Shown: positions 6,424 through 14,038 of the stretch, one piece after another | Layout of the letters: the number at the start of each line of letters is the position of its first letter | How positions within the stretch are numbered: position 1 is the first letter of the stretch | Source of the DNA: JAMBLL01 sp964387145 | GTDB taxonomy: Bacteria; Actinomycetota; Acidimicrobiia; Spongiisociales; UBA5794 | DNA length: 16,060 bases | Direction: 5' to 3' | Assembly: GCA_964387145.1 (NCBI GenBank) | Contig: CAYLVM010000050.1 | Location: forward strand, 1-16,060 | Notes under the pieces: generated by a model | What the model saw: only the letters and a program-made list of their open reading frames with translations | Database searches by the model: none | Told to the model about the DNA's origin: nothing | Made by a program: the position numbers and the translations under genes

Positions 6424-7362
6424 ATGGCCTGGTCCACATCCCAGATACCCGACCTGACGGGAAGGGTCGCCGTGATCACCGGAGCGAACAGCGGTCTCGG
6501 GTTCGCAAGTACGAGGGCGCTTGCCCGTGCCGGTGCCCATGTGGTCATGGCCACGCGCAATGTGGAGCGGGGGACGGCCGCTCGGGATGCGATACAGGCA
6601 GATGACCCGGCGGCGTCACTCGAGGTGGCTCAACTCGATCTCGCGTCGATCGCCTCGGTCAAGTCGGCTGCAGCTTCGATCCTCGCGACGCATCCCACGA
6701 TCGACATCTTGATCAACAACGCCGGGCTGATGGCGCTCCCCGAGCAGCGGACCCAGGACGGGTTCGAGATGCAGTTCGGTGTCAACCATCTCGGGCACTG
6801 GGTGCTCACCGCCAAGCTCCTTCCCGGAATCCTTGCCGCCGACGATGGCCGCGTCGTCTCGGTGACGAGCATTGCTCGGCTGATCGGGAAGCCCGTCGAT
6901 CCAGACAACCCGCACCTCGACGGTAGGTACGATCCGTGGCGGGCGTACGGCCAGTCCAAGCTCGCGAACTACCACTTCGCACTCGGCCTGCAGCGAGAGT
7001 TCGAGAAACACGGTGTCGGGGCGAAGAGCAACGCAGCCCACCCCGGGGTGTCGCGCACGAACCTTCAGGCACACACCGCAGAGGAGGGGGGAGCGGGTAG
7101 GTCCGGGGCGATCTCTGAATGGTTTGTGAGCAAGACCGGATCTGAGGCTACCGAAGGTGCGCTGCCACAGCTGAGGGCGGCGACCGATCCTGAGGTGCTC
7201 GGCGGAGAGCTGTTCGGCCCGCGCTTCATCGGTAGAGGCGCACCGGTACGACGTCCCCTCGTGAGGCGACCCGGACTCGACAGGCAGATCAAGACCCTCT
7301 GGGATGTATCGGTGAGCGAGACCTCCGTGTGGTTCGACTTCGATGCCGCGATAGGCGTCTAG
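6424..7362 (+). CDS. Short-chain dehydrogenase/reductase (retinol dehydrogenase-like)
   Basis: A 312-residue classical SDR of the longer retinol-dehydrogenase/WW-oxidoreductase-like branch. The NAD(P)-binding Rossmann motif TGANSGLG is at residues 19-26, and MATRN after the second strand (42-46) suggests NADPH preference (Arg45). NNAG lies at 98-101, Asn121 follows, then Ser148/149 (VSVTSIAR) and the catalytic YGQSK (Tyr175, Lys179). A C-terminal extension beyond residue 250 includes GELFGPRF. The substrate is probably a lipophilic alcohol, aldehyde or ketone, but cannot be named. I chose the ATG at 6424 because AGGTGG sits about 6 bases upstream; an in-frame GTG at 6388 would place translation inside the predicted promoter start. 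The promoter, an operator-like palindrome and a long terminal hairpin make it a self-contained transcription unit. Confidence 0.88.
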   Translation: MAWSTSQIPDLTGRVAVITGANSGLGFASTRALARAGAHVVMATRNVERGTAARDAIQADDPAASLEVAQLDLASIASVKSAAASILATHPTIDILINNAGLMALPEQRTQDGFEMQFGVNHLGHWVLTAKLLPGILAADDGRVVSVTSIARLIGKPVDPDNPHLDGRYDPWRAYGQSKLANYHFALGLQREFEKHGVGAKSNAAHPGVSRTNLQAHTAEEGGAGRSGAISEWFVSKTGSEATEGALPQLRAATDPEVLGGELFGPRFIGRGAPVRRPLVRRPGLDRQIKTLWDVSVSETSVWFDFDAAIGV

Positions 7363-7402
7363 CGCTGATACAGCTCGTATACGAGCCATATCAGCGCCAG
7401 AC
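7357..7402. terminator. Long composite hairpin between convergent genes
   Basis: Starting in the TAG stop of the dehydrogenase, GCGCTGATA (7362-7370) pairs perfectly with TATCAGCGC (7389-7397). Inside is a perfect 14-base palindrome GCTCGTATACGAGC (7373-7386), separated by CA on each side. Outside, GTCT (7357-7360) pairs with AGAC (7399-7402) across one mismatch. The hairpin therefore has over 18 base pairs. No T-run follows on either strand; an 8-G run lies at 7411-7418. It probably insulates the plus-strand dehydrogenase from the minus-strand META gene. Confidence 0.55.
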
Positions 7403-7436
7403 ACCTGAGAGGGGGGGGTGAGGGCGCGTCGAGTCT

Positions 7437-9230
7437 CTACGGTGCCGCTCGGTCTGGCATCGGGATCGTGTTGGCGAGCGAGTCCAGGATCGAGGTGGCA
7501 ACGGCCGCGGCTTCGCCGGGCTGTGTCCGCAACACGGGCTTGTCCTCGGCGGTCGCTTCGGGCCACTCGATGGGATCCGGGAAGAACACGATCGTCGCGT
7601 TCATCGGGAAATCGGGGTGGAAGGCGTGGTACCGGATGATCCCCCGTGCCGGGTCCGCGTCGGTCCAGACCATCCAACCGTTGTCCCACGGGACAGAGTT
7701 GGCCTCGCAGATGTCACACCCGGGTGTGTCGTCCCAGCGGTAGTACCACGTTACGGAGAGGGCATCGGTGTTGCCCAGGTACACATCGACGGTTTCGCTG
7801 ATCGGAGTGTCGCCGGCTATCGACGCTCGATACAGGTAGGGAACCCAGCCATTGGACGGCAGGTTCTCGATCACCGTCTGCACGATGGTGTCGGAGAGCG
7901 TCGGCCGCTCTTCGCCGTCGAGAACCGACTGGATGATGGCACCCGAATCCTCGTCGTCGACGGTCACCCATGACGGACTGACCATGTCGTCGGTGATCTC
8001 GGGCTGATCACCGATGCCAGACGAGTCCGTCGATGTGATGACCGTGGTTGTTGTTGTTGGAGACCTGTCGGTGGCACACGTACCTCGCTGGATCATCTCG
8101 AGCGTTTGTGCAGTCTGCCCGACCGTCGGCAGGCTCCCATCGTCGCGTACCGATGTGGCTGCGTCCTCGGCGACATACCGCTTGGCGAGGGTGGCGAGGT
8201 CGGCGTCGTCGACAGAGCACAGTTCGATGAAACGCTCGCTCCACACGAGCGGGGAGGTCTGTACGAGTCCGAGTTGGTTCACCCAGGTGAGCGTCTGTCC
8301 TGCGAGGTCCGCATCAGGACGCACATCGAAGGACTCGGCGCACACGACGAGTTGGATCACCCGTGGATCCGTGTCAACGTAGGTGCCGCCAGCGATGATC
8401 CCGCCATCGAGGCCCCACCAGAACGGATCGCCTTCCCAGACGGTGGTGACACCGGGGACCGCCATCAAAGCGTTGAGAAGGTCATCGGGAGGTTGCCCGG
8501 TGACCGGGATCATGCGCGTGAGATAGACGCCGGGGGAGCAGTCGAGACGTCCGATACTCGAGTCCCAGGTGCCGGGAACAGCTGTCGGCCGCTGCTCGCG
8601 TCGCGTGAAAGTGAGCACGACCGTGTCCGTCGACCATGTCATGGTGGTGCCGGCGAGTGTCAGTTCGACACCGTCGGACCCCGACCAGAGGGCATCGAGA
8701 AGAGCAGGTTCGGATGTCTCACCCATACACCCACCGGCTTGCACGATGATCTCCCCGAAGATAAGACGGTTACCTTCAAGCACGGGACGGGGCGTTCGTT
8801 CGATCCTGTTGCAGCCTGTGTAGCCCAGCACGCCGTCACCGGTGATCTCGATCCAGGCAGGAACCTGGCCCTGTGCAGCGAGGGTGACCACATCAACGGT
8901 CTGCGTCGGACTCTCGAAGGTGTAGGAGGTCAGTACCCAGATCCCCTCGATCGGCGCTTCGCTCGTTGAGGTCGTGATACCCGGGCCTGCCACCCCATCT
9001 GAGTCGCCGACGTTCGATCCGATCCACGAAGCGATGCCGACCACGAAGAGCGTGACGGCTGCAGCAGCCAGGAGGATCGCTACCGGACGCCACCGTCCAG
9101 CCGGTGCGTCGACGTGGCGTAGCGGTGCGTACCCGGCGGTGATCGAGGTGAGGCTCGGGGCTGTCGGGGCGTTGCCGACGAGATCATCGAGTGCCGTCCG
9201 GACTTCCCGGATCAGGTCGCGCTCATGCAT
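7437..9230 (-). CDS. Single-pass membrane protein with META domain, candidate anti-sigma factor
   Basis: A 597-residue protein. Residues 1-47 form a small cytoplasmic segment, 48-70 a membrane helix (VAILLAAAAVTLFVVGIASWI), and the rest is outside. Residues about 95-210 are a META/HslJ-like domain: EGIWVLTSY, the GYTGCN motif (136-141) and GGCMGETSEPALLDAL. A second unassigned region (about 218-385) is rich in Cys and Trp, a Thr-rich linker follows (391-401), and a third unassigned domain runs to the end (contains a CDIC pair and FHPDFPMNATIVFFPDP). The ATG at 9228-9230 overlaps the sigma factor stop by 8 bases (ATGCATGA) with GAGGGGA upstream, so the two are coupled. That layout suggests the N-terminus holds the sigma factor, but I see no ZAS zinc motif (HxxxCxxC), so the anti-sigma role is inference. 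Confidence 0.8.
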   Translation of the reverse strand: MHERDLIREVRTALDDLVGNAPTAPSLTSITAGYAPLRHVDAPAGRWRPVAILLAAAAVTLFVVGIASWIGSNVGDSDGVAGPGITTSTSEAPIEGIWVLTSYTFESPTQTVDVVTLAAQGQVPAWIEITGDGVLGYTGCNRIERTPRPVLEGNRLIFGEIIVQAGGCMGETSEPALLDALWSGSDGVELTLAGTTMTWSTDTVVLTFTRREQRPTAVPGTWDSSIGRLDCSPGVYLTRMIPVTGQPPDDLLNALMAVPGVTTVWEGDPFWWGLDGGIIAGGTYVDTDPRVIQLVVCAESFDVRPDADLAGQTLTWVNQLGLVQTSPLVWSERFIELCSVDDADLATLAKRYVAEDAATSVRDDGSLPTVGQTAQTLEMIQRGTCATDRSPTTTTTVITSTDSSGIGDQPEITDDMVSPSWVTVDDEDSGAIIQSVLDGEERPTLSDTIVQTVIENLPSNGWVPYLYRASIAGDTPISETVDVYLGNTDALSVTWYYRWDDTPGCDICEANSVPWDNGWMVWTDADPARGIIRYHAFHPDFPMNATIVFFPDPIEWPEATAEDKPVLRTQPGEAAAVATSILDSLANTIPMPDRAAP

Positions 9231-9657
9231 CGAGGGTCCCCTCGAGTTTCCTCTTGGCGAGGTGGAGGTACCGGCGAACCGTGGCGGGCCTGCACCCCAT
9301 GTGCCGTGCAGCCTCGCCGCTCGTCATCCCCACCCAGTAGGACAGGTAGATCGCGGCCCGTTGCTGGATCGGGAGTCCGAGAACCGCATCGAAGACGTCC
9401 GGTCGGGCATCGGCGGGTTCGATGGCCTGATCGATGAGCGGCAACATCCGCTTGTGCCGCCTGCGGTCCATCGCCTCGTTGAACACCGATTTCATCAGGT
9501 ACGGGCGGGGCGACTCGAGATCCGAGAGCACCCGTCGGGACTTGTACACCCGTGCGATCACCGTTGACAAGACATCCTCCGCATCCGACGGTCCAACCAG
9601 GACGGTTGCGTAACGAATCAGGTCACCTTTGAGCTCCCTGTAGATCGTTTCATCCAT
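9223..9657 (-). CDS. ECF-type RNA polymerase sigma factor
   Basis: A 144-residue sigma-70 family protein of the short ECF class, which directs RNA polymerase to a small regulon under an external signal. Region 2 spans about residues 6-70 (RELKGDLIRYATVLVG, DAEDVLSTVIARVY, RPYLMKSVFNEAMDRRR) and region 4 about 88-140 (LPIQQRAAIYLSYWVGMTS, GEAARHMGCRPATVRRYLHLAKRKL, a helix-turn-helix). It is slightly shorter than the usual 160-190 residues because the linker is short. I prefer the ATG at 9655-9657, which has AGGGGTGGG directly upstream; a GTG at 9670-9672 would add five residues. It overlaps the downstream META membrane protein by 8 bases, a common sigma/anti-sigma layout. I see no clear autoregulatory ECF promoter in the 160 bases upstream. 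Confidence 0.88.
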   Translation of the reverse strand: MDETIYRELKGDLIRYATVLVGPSDAEDVLSTVIARVYKSRRVLSDLESPRPYLMKSVFNEAMDRRRHKRMLPLIDQAIEPADARPDVFDAVLGLPIQQRAAIYLSYWVGMTSGEAARHMGCRPATVRRYLHLAKRKLEGTLDA

Positions 9658-9805
9658 CCCACCCCTAGACACGGTTCAAACCCCGCTTCTGTTGCACGCG
9701 TTCGGGAAGTTTCTCTGGAGCACATCGTATCGACCCGGTCGTTTCCGGTCCGGTGGAGTTGCCCTTCCGTGAGGCCATACTCCCGCACCTTGCGCGATGC
9801 TCCTC

Positions 9806-9811
9806 TAGATT
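9806..9811 (+). promoter_or_regulatory. -10 element for a possibly leaderless acoX mRNA
   Basis: TAGATT ends 7 bases before the GTG at 9819, so transcription would begin at or within a base of the start codon. There is no purine-rich ribosome binding site before the GTG. No good -35 is seen about 17 bases upstream, so confidence is limited. Confidence 0.35.
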
Positions 9812-9818
9812 CCCTTTG

Positions 9819-10805
9819 GTGAGTGCCTCGAACATTCCCGTGATCGGACTGATCGCCAACCCGCTGGCGTCCAAGGACGTGCGTCGACTCGTCGGCCTTG
9901 CGAGAGTCGTCGATGTCGAGGAGAAGGCGAACCTCATCGCACGGCTTCTCGTTGGGATGACGGCGGGTCCGATGGTGCGAGTCGTGGCACTGCCGGACTC
10001 TGGTGGGTTGGTCGAGCGAGCTGTACGGCTCACTCGTGGCAGGATGCCCGAAGTCGAGTTCCTCCCGATGAAGGCAGCATCGACCGAAGCCGACTCACGT
10101 CGCGCCGCCGAACAGTTGAGAGATCTCGGCGCCGCGCTCATCGTCGTGGTTGGTGGCGATGGCACGATCCGTTCGGTGGTCGAGGGATGGCCGGAGTCGG
10201 TCCTCGTGCCCGTGGCTGCGGGTACCAACAACGCGATCTCCATCGTTGATGAGCCCACGGTCATCGGGTTCGCCACAGCTCTCGCCACCGTCGATGACAT
10301 GGCGGAGAGGGTTCTCGACCAATGTTCGGCACTCTCGGTCGACACGGGTCATGATCGTTCGAGTATCGCGGTCGTCGACGTCGTCGGGGTACGGACACGG
10401 TGGGTAGGTTCGGGCGCACTCTGGGATGGCAGCGATCTGGTCGAGGCGATCGTCACGAACGTCCGCCCGACAGCGGTGGGCATAGCGGCGGTTGCCGCGG
10501 CACTGGGAGATCTGCCGGCGGGATCGGCACGCTACATCCGCTTTGGAGATGGACCGACGGTGCGGGCGTTGCTCGGCCCCGGCCTGGTTGCCGACGTCGG
10601 TGTGGTCCACCACGAGATCATCGAACCGGGTGAAACGGTCGATCTGGATCCAGCCTCGCGTGTCGTTGCTCTCGATGGTGAACGGCGGCTCGTCAGTGCA
10701 GGGAGGTGCACGGTGGAGGTCGTGCCCGGCCCGAAACTCCTCTCTGTGCACCGGGCGATGGAGTATCGACGCCAGCACATCGAAGGTTGCCAAAAGTCTC
10801 TCTAA
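9819..10805 (+). CDS. acoX: AcoX-like NAD kinase family protein
   Basis: A 328-residue protein of the ATP-NAD/AcoX kinase family (COG3199). The key diphosphate-binding motif VVVGGDGTIRSVVEGW is at about 110-125 and is followed by the PVAAGTNNAIS loop (131-141), which corresponds to the second conserved NAD-kinase loop. The N-terminus IPVIGLIANPLASKDVRRL is the usual first strand. acoX genes accompany acetoin dehydrogenase operons in several bacteria, with unproven function; NAD(H) phosphorylation or a diacylglycerol-kinase-like activity is possible. I chose the GTG at 9819 because the family starts just before IPVIGLIANP; an ATG at 9753 would add 22 residues of unnatural sequence. It is divergent from the sigma factor and 126 bases before acoA, with which it probably works. 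Confidence 0.8.
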   Translation: MSASNIPVIGLIANPLASKDVRRLVGLARVVDVEEKANLIARLLVGMTAGPMVRVVALPDSGGLVERAVRLTRGRMPEVEFLPMKAASTEADSRRAAEQLRDLGAALIVVVGGDGTIRSVVEGWPESVLVPVAAGTNNAISIVDEPTVIGFATALATVDDMAERVLDQCSALSVDTGHDRSSIAVVDVVGVRTRWVGSGALWDGSDLVEAIVTNVRPTAVGIAAVAAALGDLPAGSARYIRFGDGPTVRALLGPGLVADVGVVHHEIIEPGETVDLDPASRVVALDGERRLVSAGRCTVEVVPGPKLLSVHRAMEYRRQHIEGCQKSL

Positions 10806-10828
10806 CGCAAACGATTCCACCAGGACCA

Positions 10829-10860
10829 CCTCGATGTCGCGTGGGTAGGATGGATCGAGG
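10829..10860 (+). promoter_or_regulatory. Inverted repeat flanking a -10-like box before acoA
   Basis: CCTCGAT (10829-10835) and ATCGAGG (10854-10860) are perfect 7-base arms around an 18-base centre that contains TAGGAT (10846-10851), a possible -10. A matching -35 is not evident. It may be an operator or attenuator for acoABC, about 70-100 bases before the acoA start. Confidence 0.3.
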
Positions 10861-10931
10861 CTGACGCCAGGATCTCTGGGAGAGTTCCAGCTCTTCCATG
10901 TTCGGTGCGTCCCGAATCAAGGAGGACAGGC

Positions 10932-11918
10932 ATGGAGATTCCGAACCGAGCTCTGATCGATATGTACGGGGCCATGGTCAAGATTCGCTACTTCGAGGAG
11001 CAGATACGCGCTGCCTACTACGAAGACAAGTTGCCGGCCTTCGACATCGCTGCCGGGCCCGTCCCGGGGGAGATGCACCTCGCTGCCGGCCAGGAGCCGG
11101 TCGCGGTCGGGATGATGCCGCATCTCGAACCGGGAGATGCGATCACGGCCACCCACCGCCCGCACCACGTTGCGATCGCTCAGGGCGTGGATCTGAAAGC
11201 GATGGCTGCCGAGATATTCGGAAAGGACACCGGTCTCGGACACGGCAAGGGTGGCCACATGCACCTCTTCTCATCCGAACCAAACTTCGGATGTTCCGGA
11301 ATCATCGGTGAGGGAATGCCTGTAGCGGTAGGTGCCGCGCTCGCCTTCAAGAAGCAGGGCAAGGCGAACGTCGCTCTCTCCTTCTTCGGCGAGGGTGCAG
11401 CCAACCAGGGCGCGTTCCACGAGTCACTGAACCTCGCCTCGTTGTGGCATCTCCCCGTCGTGTTCATCTGTGAGGACAACGGCTACGCCATCTCCGTGCC
11501 CAAGTCGACTGCAACGGCGATCGCCGACAACAGCGACCGGGCGAGCGCCTACGGGATGCCGGGCGTCCTCGTACCCGAGAACGATCCGGTGGCCGTCTAT
11601 GAAGTCGTCGGTGAGGCCATGCGTCGCGCACGGGCCGGGGAGGGTCCGAGTCTCGTCGAGATCAGGACCGACAGGCTCTGGGGTCACTTCGAAGGTGATG
11701 CCGATGCCTATCGCTCGGACGAGTACAAGGAGGCCATGGCTGAAAGGGATGCTCTCGCTGTGTACGGCGCTCGCCTCATCGACGAAGGTGTCATGACCAC
11801 CGAGGAGCAGGAGGCGGTCCGGGTCGAGATGCAGCAACTGGTCGACGAAGCGATCGACTTCGCCCGAACGAGTCCCGAGCCCAACCCGGAGGACGCACTC
11901 CTCCATGTCTTCGCATAG
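10932..11918 (+). CDS. acoA: Thiamine-diphosphate dehydrogenase E1 alpha subunit (AcoA-like)
   Basis: A 328-residue E1 alpha subunit. With E1 beta it cleaves acetoin (or a 2-oxo acid) using thiamine diphosphate and passes the two-carbon unit to lipoyl-E2. The thiamine-diphosphate motif is GEGAANQGAFHESL...EDN (residues 153-183), with GEG where GDG is the usual form. GKGGHMHLF (106-113), SGIIGEGMPVAVGAALA and GYAISVP are also characteristic. The stretch between Lys33 and GQEPVAVG is longer than usual (AFDIAAGPVPGEMHLAAGQE), a small insertion near the substrate channel. The ATG at 10932 has a strong AAGGAGGA site about 6 bases upstream; an upstream GTG (10905) is less likely. acoB begins 9 bases after its stop. 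The acetoin assignment rests on the acoX neighbour and an AcoB-like beta subunit. Confidence 0.88.
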   Translation: MEIPNRALIDMYGAMVKIRYFEEQIRAAYYEDKLPAFDIAAGPVPGEMHLAAGQEPVAVGMMPHLEPGDAITATHRPHHVAIAQGVDLKAMAAEIFGKDTGLGHGKGGHMHLFSSEPNFGCSGIIGEGMPVAVGAALAFKKQGKANVALSFFGEGAANQGAFHESLNLASLWHLPVVFICEDNGYAISVPKSTATAIADNSDRASAYGMPGVLVPENDPVAVYEVVGEAMRRARAGEGPSLVEIRTDRLWGHFEGDADAYRSDEYKEAMAERDALAVYGARLIDEGVMTTEEQEAVRVEMQQLVDEAIDFARTSPEPNPEDALLHVFA

Positions 11919-11927
11919 GAGGCGCCG

Positions 11928-12950
11928 ATGACAACTATCGCAACAGACCGCAAGCTCACGACGCAGAAGGCCATCGCTGAAGCCATCGGCCAGGAGATGG
12001 AGCGCGATGACTCCGTCTTCGTCATGGGAGAGGACGTCGGTGTGTACGGCGGAATCTTCGGAGCCACCGAGGGTCTCCTCGACAGGTTCGGCTCGGATCG
12101 GATCATGGACACACCGATCTCCGAGACCGGGTTCATCGGAGCATCCGTCGGCGCCGCGATCGCCGGGATGCGGCCCGTCACCGAGCTCATGTTCGTGGAC
12201 TTCTTCGGGGTCTGCATGGACCAGATCTACAACAACATGGCGAAGGTCCACTACTTCTCCGGCGGCAACGTCAAGGTACCGATGGTGCTGATGACGGCAG
12301 CGGGTGGCGGGTACTCCGATGCCGGCCAGCACTCCCAGACCCTCTGGGGGACGTTCGCCCACCTTCCGGGGATGAAGGTCGTAGTCCCGTCGAACCCATA
12401 CGACGCAAAGGGCCTGATGATCTCAGCGATCCGCGATGACAGCCCCGTCCTGTACATCTTCCACAAAGGAGTGCTCGGACTCGGGTGGATGACACCCAAC
12501 CCGAGAGCGACGGGCCCGGTACCCGAGGAGGCCTACACGGTCCCGATCGGGAAGGCGTCGGTTACCCGCGAGGGAAGCGACGTCACGATCGTGACGGTCG
12601 GCCTGTCGGTGCATCGTGCCCTCGATGCTGCCGAGATACTCGCGGAGGACGGCGTCTCCGCCGAGATCCTCGATCTGAGGAGCCTCGTTCCGCTCGACCG
12701 TGAGGCGATCATCGAGTCGGTTCGCAAGACCAAGCGTCTCTTGGTCGTCGACGAGGACTATCAGAGTTATGGCATGACGGGTGAGGTCATCACGACGGCG
12801 ATCGAGGGAGCGTTCGACTACCTCGATGCACCGCCCGCCCGGATCGCCCTTCCGGACGTCCCCATCCCGTACTCGAGGGTCCTCGAGCAGTTCGTGCTCC
12901 CGGGAGTCGATGACATCGTGGCCGGGGCGAAGGCGCTCGTGGCGAACTGA
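11928..12950 (+). CDS. acoB: Thiamine-diphosphate dehydrogenase E1 beta subunit (AcoB-like)
   Basis: A 340-residue E1 beta subunit of the transketolase-pyrimidine fold. Conserved parts include FVMGEDVGVYGG (about 31-42), DTPISETGFIGASVGAAIAG (binding of thiamine diphosphate), RPVTELMFVDFFGVCMDQIYNN, a tract near QHSQTL, and the C-terminal transketolase domain VTIVTVGLSVHRALDAAE with DLRSLVPLD. The GVCMDQIYNNMAK segment resembles acetoin-dehydrogenase AcoB more than pyruvate or branched-chain beta subunits (by memory). It forms the alpha2-beta2 E1 with acoA and sits 9 bases after it, with AGGAGGCGCC before the ATG. acoC starts 4 bases after its stop, so acoABC is one operon. Confidence 0.88.
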   Translation: MTTIATDRKLTTQKAIAEAIGQEMERDDSVFVMGEDVGVYGGIFGATEGLLDRFGSDRIMDTPISETGFIGASVGAAIAGMRPVTELMFVDFFGVCMDQIYNNMAKVHYFSGGNVKVPMVLMTAAGGGYSDAGQHSQTLWGTFAHLPGMKVVVPSNPYDAKGLMISAIRDDSPVLYIFHKGVLGLGWMTPNPRATGPVPEEAYTVPIGKASVTREGSDVTIVTVGLSVHRALDAAEILAEDGVSAEILDLRSLVPLDREAIIESVRKTKRLLVVDEDYQSYGMTGEVITTAIEGAFDYLDAPPARIALPDVPIPYSRVLEQFVLPGVDDIVAGAKALVAN

Positions 12951-12954
12951 GCAG

Positions 12955-14022
12955 ATGATGCCAACCAGCGTGCTGATGCCTCCGATCGGAGAGGACGAGG
13001 ACGAAGAGGGAATCGTGACTGCCTGGCTGGTGGACGACGGTGATCATGTCGACGCAGATCAACTGATCGCCACCATCCAGGTCGAGAAGGTGGCGGCCGA
13101 CGTCGAGGCACCGGTGGCTGGAGTTGTGCGCGGTCTCGTAGAGCTCAACGAACCCGTCCCGCAGGGTGCTCCGATCTGCGAGGTACACGAGGTGAGCGAC
13201 GGCGTCTCCGCTCCGACGGATACGTCGGATGCCGGGTCATCCGAACAGCGACGCGACGAGCCGGTGCGGGTCGTCGCGTCCCCCGCTGCCAAGCGTGTCG
13301 CGCGGGAGCTCGGTGTCGACCTCACGACGGTGCACGGGTCGGGCCCCGACGGCAGGATCACGGAAGCCGACGTCGCGGAAGCTGTCGGATCGGTGTCTAG
13401 CGGCGATGAGTTGGAGGGTCTGCGCGGGGTGATCGCTCGCAACATGCTCGAGAGTGCACGTTCCACGGCGCCGGTGACGCTGACGACGACCGTCGACGTC
13501 ACCGGGTCTCTCCCCGATAGGGTCACACCGAGGATCCTCAAGGCTGTTGCCCTAGCGCTGATCGATCATCCCCGGATCAACGGGGTGCGTGACGGGGACC
13601 GCTTCGTTCCCGGAGGATCACCCGATATTGCTCTGGCGATCCAGACGGATGAAGGCCTGGTTGCACCGGTCGTGCGTGCCCCTGCCGACCGGTCGCTGGA
13701 CGAGATCGCTGTGGACGTCGAGTCGCTTGCGGAGCGGGCAAGGTCGAGAACACTTTCGATGGAGGACTATCGGGGGGCCACGTTTACGGTCACGAACCTC
13801 GGATCGTTCGGCATCGAGGCCTTCACGCCGATCATCAATCTCCCGCAGATCGCGATTCTGGGTGTTGGAGCTATCCGAACCGTTCCCGGGTTCGATGCGT
13901 CCGGCGCCGTCGTGGCACGTCGCGAGATGACTCTGAGCCTCACCTTCGACCATGCGTTCGTCGATGGGGCACCGGCTGCCGAGTTCCTCGCTCACCTGAG
14001 GGGGATGCTCGAAGCTTCCTGA
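12955..14022 (+). CDS. acoC: Dihydrolipoamide acyltransferase E2 (AcoC-like)
   Basis: A 355-residue E2 core protein of a 2-oxo acid or acetoin dehydrogenase complex. Order: lipoyl domain (residues 4-78, lipoylation site Lys45 in QVEKVAADVE), a short polar linker (80-104), the peripheral subunit-binding domain (108-145, SPAAKRVARELGVDL, GPDGRITEADV), a linker (146-155), and a catalytic domain (156-355). The active-site FDHAFVDGAPAA provides His333 and Asp337. The stretch between VDVTGSLPDR and LKAVALALIDHP is about 20-30 residues shorter than in most E2 proteins, so the catalytic domain is compact. The first ATG is at 12955, a second at 12958, both with a weak ribosome binding site; coupling with acoB is likely. 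No E3 (dihydrolipoamide dehydrogenase) follows; it must be shared or elsewhere. Confidence 0.88.
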   Translation: MMPTSVLMPPIGEDEDEEGIVTAWLVDDGDHVDADQLIATIQVEKVAADVEAPVAGVVRGLVELNEPVPQGAPICEVHEVSDGVSAPTDTSDAGSSEQRRDEPVRVVASPAAKRVARELGVDLTTVHGSGPDGRITEADVAEAVGSVSSGDELEGLRGVIARNMLESARSTAPVTLTTTVDVTGSLPDRVTPRILKAVALALIDHPRINGVRDGDRFVPGGSPDIALAIQTDEGLVAPVVRAPADRSLDEIAVDVESLAERARSRTLSMEDYRGATFTVTNLGSFGIEAFTPIINLPQIAILGVGAIRTVPGFDASGAVVARREMTLSLTFDHAFVDGAPAAEFLAHLRGMLEAS

Positions 14023-14025
14023 TGG

Positions 14026-14038
14026 GAGTCAGAGACTC
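14026..14038. terminator. Small inverted repeat at the convergent acoC/acnX junction
   Basis: GAGTC (14026-14030) and GACTC (14034-14038) flank AGA. It includes the TGA stop of the aconitase X small subunit (14029-14031) and follows the acoC stop by 3 bases. It may serve both convergent units, but the 5-base stem has no T-run. Confidence 0.25.

Noticed and set aside
6616..7689. 357-codon minus-strand frame opposite the short-chain dehydrogenase
   Set aside because: Antisense shadow of a gene with full SDR motifs, and its start lies inside the META gene.
9658..9752. GGAAAC and neighbouring sequence as an ECF autoregulatory promoter
   Set aside because: No -10 partner at the usual 16-17 base spacing.
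11424..12362. 312-codon minus-strand frame opposite acoA/acoB
   Set aside because: His/Asp/Val-rich shadow of the E1 genes without family features.
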